A stretch of 64,000 bases of DNA from Carallia brachiata (GCA_021464245.1 JADCRB010000030.1:1-64000), one strand, 5' to 3'; numbered from the stretch's first letter, positions 36,638-49,930 are shown. The notes: generated by a model from the letters alone, not told the origin. Program-made: numbers and translations.

Positions 36638-38424
36638 ACACCCCATAATTGCAGATTTGTAGGAGTAAGAAATTACAGTTACGAAATTAATTAAATTACT
36701 TTATTGACCTAGTTAAGTTAATAAACTTAGAGATAAGTTCCTTGGTCTAACTAACTATTAATTTGTTAGTAGTTTGTCCAAATGACATTATTAAGAGTGT
36801 AAATGTGAGACTTCTGTTAATTTTCTCGTTCGATGTTTATTTGTTGTTTCAAGGGGAAAATACCAACTTTGGTTCTAAATTTTTTGAGATTTTTTGAATG
36901 TGGTCCTAAGTTCTATTCTAATTCAATATTTTTTTTTGTACAGAAAAAGTGAATACATATTAAATATGTAATTGAATGTACCAACAATTTTCATTCTTTC
37001 GTCCAAAGAAGTAATAAATTGGAATGGAATTATAAGTTACAAGACTCAAATGAAAACAATAAAGACCTAATTAGTACTTATCCATTTGTTTTAGTGGAAC
37101 TGAGAAAAGTTCACCAATAAGTCACTAACATCTAATTTTGTTGAAGTCTAAGCAAATACAATGTACAGATATTGTCTTTTAACAATTTATTTCATATCAA
37201 TTTTAAAACATAATAGAATTAAATTAAAATTTTAAAAAAATTAAAAAAATTAATTTTATAACCAGAATTTCATGTTTGATATTAGTTGTAAAGTTAAAAA
37301 TTACGTTAATTCTCTGCATCACAGTCCTCAATTAAAAGAATAAAGTAATTTGATATAGTTTCTTTTTATGAGATTTTGACATGTGTAGTCCCAACCTTTT
37401 TGTTTGTAATTAGGCCATTTTATGCATCAATTTTTACTTTTTATACAGAGTTTAGGTGCATTGACTCAAATCTTGTACACTTAATTGCACCAAGAAGTAA
37501 TAAATTGGAATGGAATTATAAGTTATAAGACTCAAATGAAAATAACAAAATGTTTAGAACTATATTGAAAAAATCTCAAAAAATTTATGACCTAATTAGT
37601 ACTTATCCGGTTGTTTCAGTGGAACTGAGAAAAGTTCACCAATAAGTCACTAACATCTAATTTTGTTTAAGTCTAAGCAAATTGAACGTAGAGAAAAGTG
37701 TATGACTAAAAGTAAGGAACCCATTTTAAATGGTGGAGTGATATATTTCATTGTTTGGAGTGATATATTTCACTACTTCACTCCACCATAAAAGTGTATG
37801 ACTAATGATCGTGATAACAAGTGTGGGTATGACCATGTTTTGTATTCATTTGTTAAATAAAGTCTTTAAATTTTAAAATTATCTAAAAAATTTAATTAAT
37901 AAGAAAGAGTATTATAAGTAATATTAGATCTTTATATATTTTTTTAATATGAGATTATATATTTTTTAATATATACTCTTTACATGTACTAAATCTAATT
38001 AGCACCTAATACAAAAAATTAGGCTAAATTAAGTCAAAAGCATATTTAAAAGATCAAACTCAAATAGAGATAAGAATACAAAACAAGTTTAAATAATATG
38101 TTAAATAACGTTTTTAGACTTTAAATTTATCTAAAAGTTTAAAGCAATAAGAAAGAAAATCTATGAGTATTATAAGTGATGTCAAATCCTTGTATTTTTT
38201 ATATATCAGATTTTACACTTTTTAACACCCTTTTTTACACATGTTAGATTTAATTAACATGTCATACAAAAAATATTAGGCTGAAACAAACTAAACTCAT
38301 ACATATGAGTCAAACTATTCACTCGAGTATTGAAACATGTGTAACTTTTTTCTTTTTCTTTATTTTTTACTAAGAAAATAAATTCATCGCAGATATGTCA
38401 GTAGTTGAATCTGTGGACCGGGGT

Positions 38425-38642
38425 TGTTAAGGTTTAAAGAAAGGAGAAGCTTTTATTATGCACACTTATATTATAATACACTTGCTGTCCAATCATTATA
38501 TAGACGGCCATATGCTCAATTGTAGGAGAAGAGCAGAACTGGCACAACAACCTGATAACAATAGAAAACAACAACCGGATAGATGATCAAAAGAATGAGA
38601 TTAAGACAAGTCAACAATGAGATTAAGATGATTCCGTTGACA
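38425..38642 (-). repeat. 3' LTR of the copia element
   Basis: 218 bp, with TG and CA at the ends. It differs from the other LTR by one A/G (GACAAG versus GACGAG) and one C/A (ATTCCG versus ATTACG). The polyprotein frame terminates inside it. Confidence 0.95.
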
Positions 38643-41600
38643 CCCCCCCACAAGCCGATGGACAAGGAAGAAGTCGAAGTTTGTCACGCAGAAAAACAAA
38701 GCGAGGAGAGGACAACGGCTTGGTGAAAATATCCGCAAGTTGATCATCAGTAGAAACAAAGCGCACATGCAAAGCACCTGCGGAAACCTGTTCGCGGACA
38801 AAGTGAAAATCAACCTCTATATGCTTTGTCCAAGCATGAAAAACCGGATTAGCAGTGAGATATATGGCCCCAATATTGTCACACCACAAAACTGGACGTG
38901 TTGCCAAGGAGACCCCAAGCTCTTTTAACAAAGATTGCAACCATAAGAGTTCAAAAGTAGCATTAGCAATAGCTTTATATTCACTTTCAGTAGATGATCT
39001 AGCCACAGTGGGTTGTTTCTGAGACATCCAGGAAATAAGAGAAGACCCAAGATAAATAGCATAGCCATTGGTAGAGCGTCGATCATCAGAACAACCAGCC
39101 TAATCACTGTCACTGAAGCAATGCAAAGAAATAGAAGACTCTTTAGAGAAAAGTAGTCCATAAGATATGGTACCTTTGAGATACCGTAGAAGGCGTTTCA
39201 CAGCCTTCCAATGCTCATCACTAGGTTGATGCATATATTGACAAAGCCGGTTAACACTAAAAGCAATATCTGGACGGGTCAGCGTTAGATATTGTAAAGC
39301 CCCAACAACTTGACGATACAATTCTGCATTAGGAAAAAGAGCACCAACGGCCTTTTGAAGAAGGGGAGTGACGACCATGGGAGTCAAGCACAGCTTGGAA
39401 GAAGTCATACCAGCACGATGTAAAATATCACGAATATAACGTGATTGAGAAAGTACCATTCCAGAAGAATGAGAGGACACCTCTAGGCCAAGAAAATAGT
39501 GCAACCGACCAAGATCACGAACTGGGAATTCTCTTTGCATAGCACCAATAAACCGTTGAATTGCTTGGGAGGAAGAGCCTGTGAGAACCAGGTCATCAAC
39601 GTAGCACAGAATAAACATTTTAGTAGCCCCATGATTATAAATAAATAAGGATGAGTCGGCTTTGGATGCTACGAAACCATAAGTTAGAAGAAAAGCACTT
39701 AAACGATGAAACCAAGCTCGCGGAGCCTGCTTGAGGCCATAAAGAGTCTTGTGCAGGTGACAGACATAAGAGGGCCTAGAAGGATCAACAAAGCCTGGAG
39801 GTTGGTCCATGTAAATCTCTTCAGTAAGATTGCCATGTAAGAAGGCATTACTGACATCTAACTGCTGCATAGGCCAGTCATGCATCGTTGCCAAGGAAAG
39901 AAGAAGACGAATAGTACTGGCTTTAACAACGGGACTAAAAGTCTCCTTAAAATCAACTCCAGACTGTTGTGTGAAGCCCTTGGCGACTAAGCGGGCTTTA
40001 TACCTGTCAATCTCACCATTAGCCCGTCTCTTTATGCGATAAACCCATTTGGCCCCAACAATATTTTTACCAGGAGGTCGAGGGACCAGAGTCCACGTGT
40101 GGTTGGCATGGAGAGCCTGCACCTCATCTGACATAGCAACCTGCCACTCTTTATAAGATTGGGCTTGGGAAAATGATGTGGGTTTCGTTGTAAGGTAGTT
40201 ACAGGAAGATGAGGGTAGTGGATCAGACTGAAGAAGGGAAGATGGTGCTGTAGAAGAAGTGGCATTAGTGGGTGGGTATATTGCTGAGTTGGCCACCCTA
40301 CATGCCATTGTGGATGGGCGTAGCAGCATGGGATGCGTTCGGTAAAGGATGGGAGAAGACGGTGGTTGTGGAGAGCGAGGCATAGAGGTTAGAGGAAAAG
40401 ACGTAAGGTCGACAATGAGATTAAGACTAGGTGGTAGAGAAGAAGTTGCTTGGGGAGAGAGGGTATCGGGTAAGGGTGGGAAAACTGGTCTGGGGGTTGT
40501 CAATGGTGGGGGAGAAAATATAGGAGAGTGGCGGGGAGAGGAAACAAAAGATTGGTCTGGGGCAGAAGGAGGCTGACGGGATTGAGGATGGTGGGTAGGA
40601 GGATTTGGCGGAGAAGATATAGGAGAATTTGTAGAAGAGGATGGAGTGGAAGAGGAAAAATTGGAGGTCATACCTGGAGAGACTCCCAAGTGAGAAGGAT
40701 CTGAAACAGTTAACTGAAGCCACGGATGGGATGGCAAGTCCGCGCTACCGACTGGACGCTTGTTGGCTAAAGTAACATAAGGAAAAATGCCCTCATCAAA
40801 TCGAACATGTTTTGCAATGTAAACCCGTCCTGTCTCTTTATCCAGACATAAGGAGCCACTATGATCAGGAGAAGCACCTAAGTACACACATTGTTTACTT
40901 CTAAATGAAAATTTATTTTTGTTGTACGGTCGCAAAAGAGGGTACACAGCACACCCAAAAATTTTTAATGAAGAGTAAGGTGGTGTTTGATGGAAAAAAT
41001 TTTCATAAAGAGATTTATTATTAGTGGTAGGTGAGGGTAGAAAATTAATTAATTGGACACTAGTAGCAAAAGCATAATGCCAAAATTTATAAGGTAAATT
41101 AGCATGTGCTAATAAAGTGAGGGCAGTATCAACAACATGACGAATTTTGCGTTCAGCAATACCATTTTGCTCATGAGTATAAGGGCATGCTAGTCGATGA
41201 TTAATACTAATGGTCTTGAAAAATGTATGAAGCTGTTGGTATTCACTACCAAAGTCAGATTGAAAGGACTTAATCGGTAGGTGAAATTGACGTTCAACAA
41301 AAGACTGAAATTGGAGAAAGGTTGAAAAGACCTCACTTTTATTTTTAAGAAAATAAATCTAAGTGTGCCTGGTATAATCATCAATGAATAAAACAAAATA
41401 ACGATAACCTAAAGAAGACAACTCAGGTGCCGGACCCCAAACATCAGAATTTACTAACGCAAAAGGCACCGTACTTTTATGCTCAATTAACGACAAAGGA
41501 GATTTTGATAGTTTTCCTAATTGACACGCAGAACACAAAGCAACAGAAGAGGAAGTTCCTAGTGGTAAATTGTTCCTCTGAATGACTTGAGAGACACTTT

Positions 41601-43089
41601 GACTTTGAGGATGACCCATTCGAGCATGCCAGTCAACAAAGGAGACTCGTTCACCCAACAATGCATGCTTCAGTAGCGGTGGTAGAACATATAGACTATT
41701 CTCACTGGGGCCTCGCAACAGGATTTCCTTGGTCTGTTGATCCTTAATCAAAAAATAAGAAGGCCAAAATTCAAAATAACAAGAATTGTCAGAGGCAAAT
41801 TTTTGGACAGATAATAAGGATTTTGTAATTTTAGGAATTAACAAAACATCGTTGAGAAGAAAATTACGATTAGATGCAGAGTAAACAGCGTTACCAGTCT
41901 TGGAGATAGGCAAACCGTGACCATTACCTACGCGAATTTGATCACTCCCTGTGTAGTCACTGGCAATGTTTAAGTTGGAGATGTCAGGCGTCATGTGGTA
42001 TGTGGCGCCAGTATCTGGGTACCACGACAAAGCTTGATTGTCAGGTTGAGAGGAAGCAGATGAAAAATATTGTCCATATGTTTGCGGTAATGGTGAGGAG
42101 GCAGAATTGCAAGACCAAGCAACATTAGCTTGAGGAGTAGAGGACTGTCGTGGGGCGTAACGGCGTCTACAGCGATCAGCAGTATGGTTTCTGTACCCAC
42201 AAATCTGACATGGCCCACGATTGCAACGATTGGCACTATAATTGTTCTGGCCTTGATAAACAGGCATGGTATTGACTGAAGTGGGACGTGGTGGCTGAAC
42301 TGCACGTCCAGGTCGCCCAAAATTTGTAAGGATGGTGTCTTCTTTCTGGGGAGAGTGAACGGCAAGGTGTGCAACCGGGCCTTCATGAAAACTACGAAGG
42401 AGTGTTTCATGAGCCAAAAGATGTCCATAAAGCTCTGAAAATGATACTGGTTCAGGTCTTAAATTGAGAGCAGTAATAATGGAATGCTAATCGCTTCCAA
42501 TATTGCGATAGATAATCGCATTGAATTCAGCGTCTGAGATTTTACGCCCTGCAGCAGCCAATTCATCGGCAAGAGCTTTTACTTATTGTAGATATTGTGA
42601 AACAGACAAGTCGTTCTTTTTGAACTCTTGAAGTTCAATATTAAACTGAAGCTGACGGTTTTGAGAGATAGAGCCGAATGCATTTGCTAATGCATTCCAA
42701 GCAGCATAAGAGGAATCTAACCCAATAACATAGGGAAATACGTCTTCAGATATTGAAGACAGAATCCATGAGAGTAATAATTGATCTTTTTGAAACCAAC
42801 CTTCATACTCGGGGTTGATAATAGAGACTGTGGGATCAGTGGTGGAGGAAATTATTTTTGCTGGCGTGGAAATTGTTCCATCAATAAATCCTTGAAGATG
42901 ATGGTAATTTAGCAATGATATAAACTGTGTTTTCCAAGCTAAGTAATTCCTAGAATTTAATTTAACAGAAAAGGTTTGAGTTGTGGAAGTTGGTGTATAG
43001 GTGATGGTGGGCGGTGCAAAGATAGTGGTTTGGGCCGTTTGTGAAGGTTGGGAAATGCTTGAAGAAGAGAATGAAGAAGAGGATGCCAT
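38623..43089 (-). pseudogene. Copia Gag-Pol polyprotein with four in-frame stop codons
   Basis: From ATG at 43089 one continuous frame of 1489 codons runs to 38623 without frameshift. Order: serine-rich Gag N-terminus, retrotransposon Gag domain, zinc knuckle CQICGYRNHTADRC (about 42210-42169), protease DTGA (about 42000), GAG pre-integrase and HHCC integrase region (MGHP, CSACQ), integrase core (DVWGP, FIDDYTR), reverse transcriptase with YVDD at 39603-39592, and RNase H ([18 protein letters not shown]). In-frame stops: TAA at 42585-42583, TAG at 42489-42487, TAG at 41361-41359 and TAG at 39102-39100. It therefore cannot make an intact polyprotein. The domain order (integrase before reverse transcriptase) defines Ty1/copia. 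Confidence 0.94.
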
Positions 43090-43104
43090 GTTAAGGCTTT
43101 TTAA

Positions 43105-43116
43105 GCTCTGATACCA
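43105..43116 (-). other. Primer-binding site of the copia element
   Basis: On the minus strand TGGTATCAGAGC directly follows the 5' LTR and is complementary to the 3' end of plant initiator tRNA-Met, the usual primer for plant copia elements. Confidence 0.92.
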
Positions 43117-43334
43117 TGTTAAGGTTTAAAGAAAGGAGAAGCTTTTATTATGCACACTTATATTATAATACACTTGCTGTCCAATCATTATATAGACGGC
43201 CATATGCTCAATTGTAGGAGAAGAGCAGAACTGGCACAACAACCTGATAACAATAGAAAACAACAACCGGATAGATGATCAAAAGAATGAGATTAAGACG
43301 AGTCAACAATGAGATTAAGATGATTACGTTGACA
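43117..43334 (-). repeat. 5' LTR of the copia element
   Basis: 218-bp LTR, with TG and CA at the ends, next to the primer-binding site. On the minus strand this copy carries the promoter for the element's transcript. Confidence 0.95.
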
Positions 43335-43820
43335 GGAGTCAGGCTCATCACCTTTTTACGTGCCCCATTTAACCACCTCTATTAAGTAGATCTACTATTC
43401 GAGTACTATTGACTTCAAGCGAGTCTCACCCAAATAAATCACGATTTAATCAATTTAAAAATAGTGGCACGTCCACTCACAAATACTCAAAAAAATTCAG
43501 ATATCATTGTCTCCCTGGCAACTATTAAGACTCAGACCATGGTCTGCCGCGAGCCCGATTGTTTTTTTCTTTTTTTTCTTTGTCATTTTAAACATTTGAG
43601 CGTGGTAGAAAAGGTCTTATTAGCATTAATGTCATGGCTGATAAGTTGATAGCCATAAAAACTATTTCGGCATCACACTTAATATTCGTCGGGCCCATGC
43701 TTCTCGACAAAATGAAAATGTAAAATAATAATTATAATAATAAATGGGCTGCACTTGGAGTATATATACGATCGGGTAAAGTTCAAAATTTGATAGTATA
43801 ATAAATTTCGTTCAAAAAAA

Positions 43821-46800
43821 AAATAATAATAATTAATATATATATATATATAGTTAATTGTACTCTATGATGCTCCACAGGCACCCTTGTTTCTACCCAA
43901 ACGATGATCTTCAAGGCATGCCAGAGTTAGCAGAGTAAAACTACTGTTAATTTTCAGTGGAGAAATTGCAGTCCTTGAAAAAGCAGACATATCAAACACC
44001 AATTCTTTTTTTTTTTTTTTTTTGTTTGGGCACATCATTCAACAAGAAATGACTGTTCATCAGATTCATGGATGCTCGTCAAAATTGCCAAATTCCCATG
44101 TAGGAAAAAGAAAGTTCTCCTTTGTGACGAAGAGGTAAACGATGATGCAGCTTCCAAGTAGTTTATAAAACGACTTTGCTTCATTTGCTCAAGTCCATAA
44201 AAAAGTGAGTGTCTCATCATCCCGCCATAATCGAGGAAGGAAGGAACCCATTTTAAATGGTGGAGTGAAGTAGTGAAATATATCACCTACTTACCCAATT
44301 AGGCAAGGGTGTCCGTCCTTAATTTAATAATTGACTACTCCTCCTCGTTTAGGTGGACTTCTTCACGCCTTTAATGAACTTGATGGTGAAGCATTTTTTG
44401 TCCTCCCCTTACAATTTTTTTTTTTTTTTGAGAAAGTCTCCCCCTTTAAACATTAATGCATCTCAACTACTATGAAAAGACCAATGATACCATTAAGAGT
44501 GGCATTCACATCCAATTCAGGATATCAACAATTGGTTCAAAAAAAAAAATTTCAGGATATCAACAAGAGATGGAAGCAGATTTTGAACGTCATTTTCTGT
44601 ATGGGCAATTTCTAGAAAGTATAATCTTATTGAAACACATATGGACACATATTTACATTATGGTGTATGGTTAAATTTAGAAAAAAAATCAGATATAACT
44701 AATAAATTTCATTAAATAAATTGCAAATCCACTATATCCCATTAAGAATAAGTAACATAATCGTGCCCATTCTAGATTGTGGTTTCAGTTGATTTATCAC
44801 AGGTTAAAGAAGTTGACTTTTTTTTGTGGCATTCGAATTCTCTACCTCTCTCATAGCCAATGAAGTTAATACCCACCTAACCAAAATTTTGGTCGATAGA
44901 AAACAAGACTTATGGTTATATATTATTGTCAACTTTGTTGATTTCGGAATAGACGGAAACCTATAAATGTAGCAGTCAACTATGCTGATTGGGCTCCAAT
45001 AGGTTAACTTATATCCCAGTTGTGGAGCAATTTGGTGCTCAATAAACCCAGACTCCACCCAACAAGCAGCTAGCCCGGAAGCTGTAGTAAGTTGAGAGAT
45101 TGCGTTTTTCAGGTCTATAATCGAGCGAGGCCCATCGAATACTTTAATACTTGGACCAAAAATCTTGCCGAGCACCGATGCAGCCCGGTAATGAAACCAC
45201 GTTAAACAACGTGGTTGAAACACGACACCACAATGTCGAGAGTAAATTTTGAATCGGTCAAATTATTTTTCCTATTTGAGTTCGGTGAATTTTTACCCAA
45301 ATAAGAAAAAATCTTTTGACAGAATATGCATATGTGGCCAAACAAGAAAGCTCTAATTGGGCATGCATTATTTTCTCTCTTCCACCTTCGTCTCTTATAG
45401 ATCAGGCTGGGAAAGGTTCAGTTTGTTTTTTCGGGATTCAGTTGTGTTCTTTTAGGATAGGTAATATTTGCTTGTTGTCTTTACTTTTATGTAGTTTGTA
45501 ATTTAGTAGTTTGAGAAATTGTTGTCAAACGTAGTCAATCGGTTTCTGTCACAAGTTCATCAAAGTGCGGTGCATGTTGTTATTGGCAGCTTTGTTCAGT
45601 TGAACTATATCTATCAAAGATATTAAATTTAAGTAGGTTTGGTTATTGGTACACTTGTTAGAGGGTTTTATTTGAACGAATCTTAGACCTAACTAATAAA
45701 AGATCTGTTAGACTTTCTTAAATCTAATTAGTATTTAGTTGATTTAACCGTATTATACTTTTATTTTATACAGGTATTCCTGACACTTTTGTGTCAGGCT
45801 TATGTACGATTTTAATAATTTTAATGTAATGATTTTCTATGTTCTAAAAGAAAAAAACAACGTAAGGACACTTGTATATGTGTTTTAATGAGTTTAGGGT
45901 GAGACTTGACAATCTTTTTGTGGCTTGTTTTAGAGCAAAGTGTTGTGTGAGGATTGTCGCCTCTCTAAAGAGGAGCGTCGGTTTGTGAGCCTTTATGTTT
46001 TTGTTTTTGGAGGGATATACCACTAAAAATTGAACTAGCAAACAGTGAGCTGAGGAAACGCTACTCAACGCATGTCCTCGATGAGAATCGGAATTGCTCT
46101 ATTAAGTGGGTGCTGCAAATTCATGAGACCAAACTGTTGATCAAGCGCCATGGTGCCATGTCCTTTGTGTAAGCCTGTGTGTGACATAATAATTTCTCGG
46201 TCAGCTCTTAGGTTGAGAGATATCATGATATCTCTTATTTGCTTGGTAATAATATTCACACTCTGTCTTCACTTGTGGATCTTATATCCTAATGCGTAAA
46301 CATGTTTATATAGGATTTGTAGGTCTTTCTAGTGAAGAAAACCTCCTAATTTATAAACATGGCTATAATGATAACTTACAATAATTTCTCATTCCTTTTA
46401 ATTCATCGAGCAATTCATACAGGATTTGTAGGTCTTTCCAGTGAAAGAAAAGCCTTTTCCGGTTTATATCTCTTGGCTGTTTTCTGGTGTGTACGTCCAA
46501 ACCAAGGACCATGAACTAGCTTAAGATCATTTTTCCTCGGAATATGATCTTGTGGAATTTGGAAGCAAAAAGGGGTACATAAGCAGTGCCTCAAATTCCA
46601 CTTTAGAGAGAGATAGAGGAGCCAGGAACAGGTCAGCGAGGTGAGAGAAAAAAATCTTTATGAAAGAGGAAGTTTTGCATCCACGTAATGAGAACAATCG
46701 AGAAGGGAGAGAAAAAATGATATTCCCATGTATACAATAATGAATGACATGGTGTGCCACGTAAATAAATTTGAGTGGTTGGGATTGTCACGTATTGGTC

Positions 46801-48555
46801 TACGTCGGCACTTAATAGAAGATTTATGTCGAGTGACGCTTCTAATTTAATGTGCAAATTTTTTAAAATATTGATAATTTTTTAAGTTATTAATTTAAAT
46901 TTATTAAATTAAAAAATTACTTACTAACAGATAATTATTCTAATTTTGAATCATTAGATTCGATTAAAAGTAATGATTTTTATTTTAATTAAATATTATA
47001 ATTAAATGTCTGGAATATATATATATATAAAGAGATAAAATTAAAAATGAAATTTGTTAATATATATATTTTTTAATTAATTTATTTTTTTTTTTTGACA
47101 TTAATTTAATTTAATTTTATCAATATAACCGGTGCGATATTAATTCAGCAACTTTGCCACGATAGTTGATATCGCTAGATGGTTGATGGTTGGTTTGACT
47201 AATGACTACCGTCTTAATGCTGCAAATAAAGATCAAAAAGATAGCGCTGAGCATACAGTTTGTCTTGTAATGTAAAATAAATAAATTATATTTTTCTGTC
47301 TTTTTTTGACAACATGAAAAGTAAAAAGGCAAAACGTGTATCATTTGACCTTTATTTGATAAGGTTGTATTAAATAATGCAATCATCTTGCATGATTTCG
47401 CGCATGTAACGAAATTAATTCTTTTAAATCGTTTTGAAGACTATTTTTATGTTTCTTTGTTATAAAAGGAGCATTAGCAGATGTCGGCATACAAAGAGGA
47501 GGAGAGGGGCAGCAGAACTTGTACAAACGTTTATTTTGTGTAGTTTAATTTTTAGATTTGAGAGGTGTGTACAAATAATTTGAGATTGTGATCAATTGTG
47601 AATAGATCTTAATGTATTTACTTTTACTTGTACAAATTATTCTCTTAAAATAAAGAGTAATTACTCCTCATAATAATAAATAAAAATTTATCGAATCATA
47701 TAAATTAATTGTGTAAATATGTATTTCATCTTATTTTTTTCTTTTTAAAATGAAATACCAAGACATTAGATAATCTTATCTGTGTCTAAATATGAACGGC
47801 ATATGACAGGTCTCCCTTCTGACCTAACTGTGTCGTTCAGCTGCGGACCCATCAATTTTTTCCTTTAATTTTTTGAACGCGAGAAAAGCGTTGCATTAGT
47901 ACATTCACACACAAATCTAAGCCGCGGACCCATCAATAATTCTATTGTGTCCGTCCAATAATATTGCCGGGAAAACAGACATAATATTTAAATTTTGCAC
48001 ATGGAACACAACTTTTGCAAGTAAAGTAATAAAGTGAGGCATCCGTGTATTTTTATGCTTGATTATTATTAGGATAAATGTATGTAGCTGGACGTCTATT
48101 GTTTCGATGAATGTATGTATTACAATAATCGTTATAATTTTTGTAATTAAAATAATAAGATATATAACAAAAAAATAATTGTTTTTATATATTTATAAAT
48201 ATTGTTGTAAAAAATTCTTTACTTGTTATTTTTAGAATAAATTTTTAGATGATTTTTTCCTACCAAGTAATAGAATTACGGAACCTTATTATTATGCCGT
48301 GGCAAAAATAATAAAAGAATGAAATGAATGGAGGAATCACATATACTTTCTTTTTTGGTAGGTAAGAGGAAGGCATAAAGCCTAACACAAATAGAAATGT
48401 TACTCTGGAGTCATTCGGGTCCAGGAGACACACAACATCTTGCCTAAGCAGAACCCTTATATGGTCTTGGGGGGTCGAGATGATGTGAAGCCCTTTGTCT
48501 AGTTGAAAGGCATAATTTGCTAGCCCATCTGTCACTTTATACTTTCTAGTCTGCC

Positions 48556-48589
<34 letters not shown>

Positions 48590-48590
48590 A
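43821..48590. other. Gene-poor spacer between duplication unit 1 and the BAHD pseudogene
   Basis: Low-complexity runs, an inverted copy of a segment near 37.7 kb (GGAACCCATTTTAAATGG at 44246) and AT-rich DNA. An open frame on the minus strand at 44804-45223 is listed separately. A GA run (48562-48589) directly precedes the BAHD start codon and probably belongs to its leader. No other gene is supported. Confidence 0.45.
44804..45223 (-). other. Unassigned 139-codon open frame
   Basis: Long for this AT-rich DNA, with balanced composition (stretches such as GPRSIIDLKNAISQL and HQIAPQLGYKLTYWS). I recognise no family, no signal peptide and no membrane segment. It may be a fragment of an unknown gene or repeat. 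The first residue is set by the nearest ATG only. Confidence 0.2.
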
Positions 48591-49930
48591 ATGGCGAGCA
48601 TTCGATACATATCAACGAGCACAATCAGAGCAGCAAATCGAAAGCACAACGAACCATACCAGAAGATAGAGCTAACTCCATGGGATCTCCAGTTCCTTTT
48701 GGTAGGTCCTATCCAAAAGGGCCTTCTTTTTATGAAACCCACATCATCAACGTACATCCAACAATTGAAAATCTCACTCTCTCGCACGCTAGACTTCTTT
48801 GGTCCGCTTGCAGGCCGCCTGGCCACCATTGAACAGAGTAATGCTGGCGGCCAAAACACTTCATTCTACGTCGATTGTAACAATGCCGGCGTTCTCTTTG
48901 TTCACGCCGCTGCGGATGGTCTAACTGTTGCCGATGTCACAGATCCTGTCTATGTTCCTAGCCATATCGTCCACTCTTTTTTCCCTTTAAATGGTACCAG
49001 TAATGTTGACGGAATTTCCATTCCTTTGTTTGCTGTACAAGTCACCGAGCTTGAAAATGGCATTTTCATTGGCTGCACCATGAATCATCTAGCCAGCGAC
49101 GGCACGTCGTTTTGGCATTTCTTGAATTCTTGGTCTGAAATCAATCGTGGCTCGGCTGAACCTTCCAAGTGTCCTGTTCACAAACGGTGCTTTCTCGATG
49201 GCACTGATAGTCCTATCCTCATGCCAAGCTGGTCCAATAATAAGCAAGAGAACTCTGATCAGAGTTTCGATGCTCCACCTTTGAAAGAGAGAATCTTCCA
49301 TTTCACAAAAACAAATATTGCACAATTGAAAGCGACGGCCAACGCCGACATTGGGACCAACAAGATCTCATCCTTACAATCATTATGAGCCATCTGTGGC
49401 GGGGTGTAGTGCGTTCTCGATCTCGATCTTTTGACCCAGATCAAGAGACCCAATGGTGGTTAATAGTAGGCGTGAGACCAAGACTGAATCCACAATTACC
49501 GGAAGGGTATTCTGGGAATGCAGTTCAGGTTGCAACTGTGACGTTAAAAGCCAGGGAGCTAGTTAACAATGGACTTGGCTACACAGCATGGCAGATGAGC
49601 AAGGTGGTGGCCTGCAACACGGAAGAAAAATTGAGAGACTTTTTTAAGGATTGGATAGAAAATCCTAAGCTATTGAATTTCAGGAACATGTCAAGCTTTG
49701 CTTTCATAACCAGCAGCTCGCCGAGGTTTAATGTGTACGGCAACGACTTTGGATGGGGAAAGCCGGTTGCCGTGAGGAGCGGATCCGCAAACAAGCGAGA
49801 TGGGAAGATCACTTTGTTTCCTGGAGCTGATGAAGGTAGTATTGACATTGAAGTTTGTCTGTTGACAGATACCTTGGAGGCCCTTGGAAATGATCCAGAT
49901 TTCATGATGTCTGCGAAAGCTTCGATCTGA
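48591..49930 (+). pseudogene. BAHD acyltransferase (At3g50280-like), single-exon gene broken by a frameshift
   Basis: BAHD enzymes transfer acyl groups from CoA thioesters to alcohols or amines in the cytosol. The first frame (48591-49388, 265 residues) begins MASIRYISTSTIRA and carries the catalytic HxxxD motif as HLASD within NHLASDGTSFW. The second frame (usable from about 49391 to 49930) carries the QETQWWLIVGVRPRL region and the structural DFGWG motif. The join lies at 49383-49395: relative to the family one base is missing, and an in-frame TGA stands at 49386-49388. Together about 445 residues would be normal family length. No intron is visible. A duplicated CGATCT lies just after the break. 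A sequencing error at the break is possible; otherwise recently inactivated, as both catalytic and structural motifs survive. Confidence 0.85.

Larger units (their letters stand above)
38425..43334 (-). mobile_element. Ty1/copia LTR retrotransposon, full-length, minus orientation, 4910 bp
   Basis: Two 218-bp terminal repeats start TGTTAAGG and end TTGACA, and differ at only two positions. The flanks GGGGT (38420-38424) and GGAGT (43335-43339) form a 5-bp target duplication with one mismatch. A primer-binding site complementary to initiator tRNA-Met (TGGTATCAGAGC, minus strand, 43116-43105) adjoins the 5' LTR, and a G-rich polypurine tract (complement at 38643-38649) adjoins the 3' LTR. Gag, protease, integrase and RT/RNase H come in copia order in one frame. 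Unit 2 lacks it, so it inserted after the segmental duplication. Near-identical LTRs make it young. Confidence 0.95.
29650..43820. repeat. Segmental duplication, unit 1
   Basis: Collinear with unit 2 (51760-63490). Anchors: 29820 with 51910, 30770 with 52040, 31560 with 56085, 32240 with 56716, 33900 with 57535, 34680 with 58340, 36640 with 59975, 37790 with 62110, 43340 with 62590 and 43620 with 63290. Similarity is high by eye over many kilobases. No gene is recognised in the shared part. Several stretches that look transcribed (leader-like CT run at 34238-34260) have no open frame. Insertions unique to this unit are listed separately. Confidence 0.85.

Noticed and set aside
40349..40576. 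Gly-rich plus-strand frame
   Set aside because: It is antisense to the Pro/Ser-rich linker of the copia polyprotein.
46065..46259. 64-codon minus-strand frame
   Set aside because: No recognisable motif, no splice partners and a length expected by chance.
48260..48859. 199-codon minus-strand frame overlapping the BAHD gene
   Set aside because: It is antisense to the clearly homologous BAHD coding sequence and its GA run.
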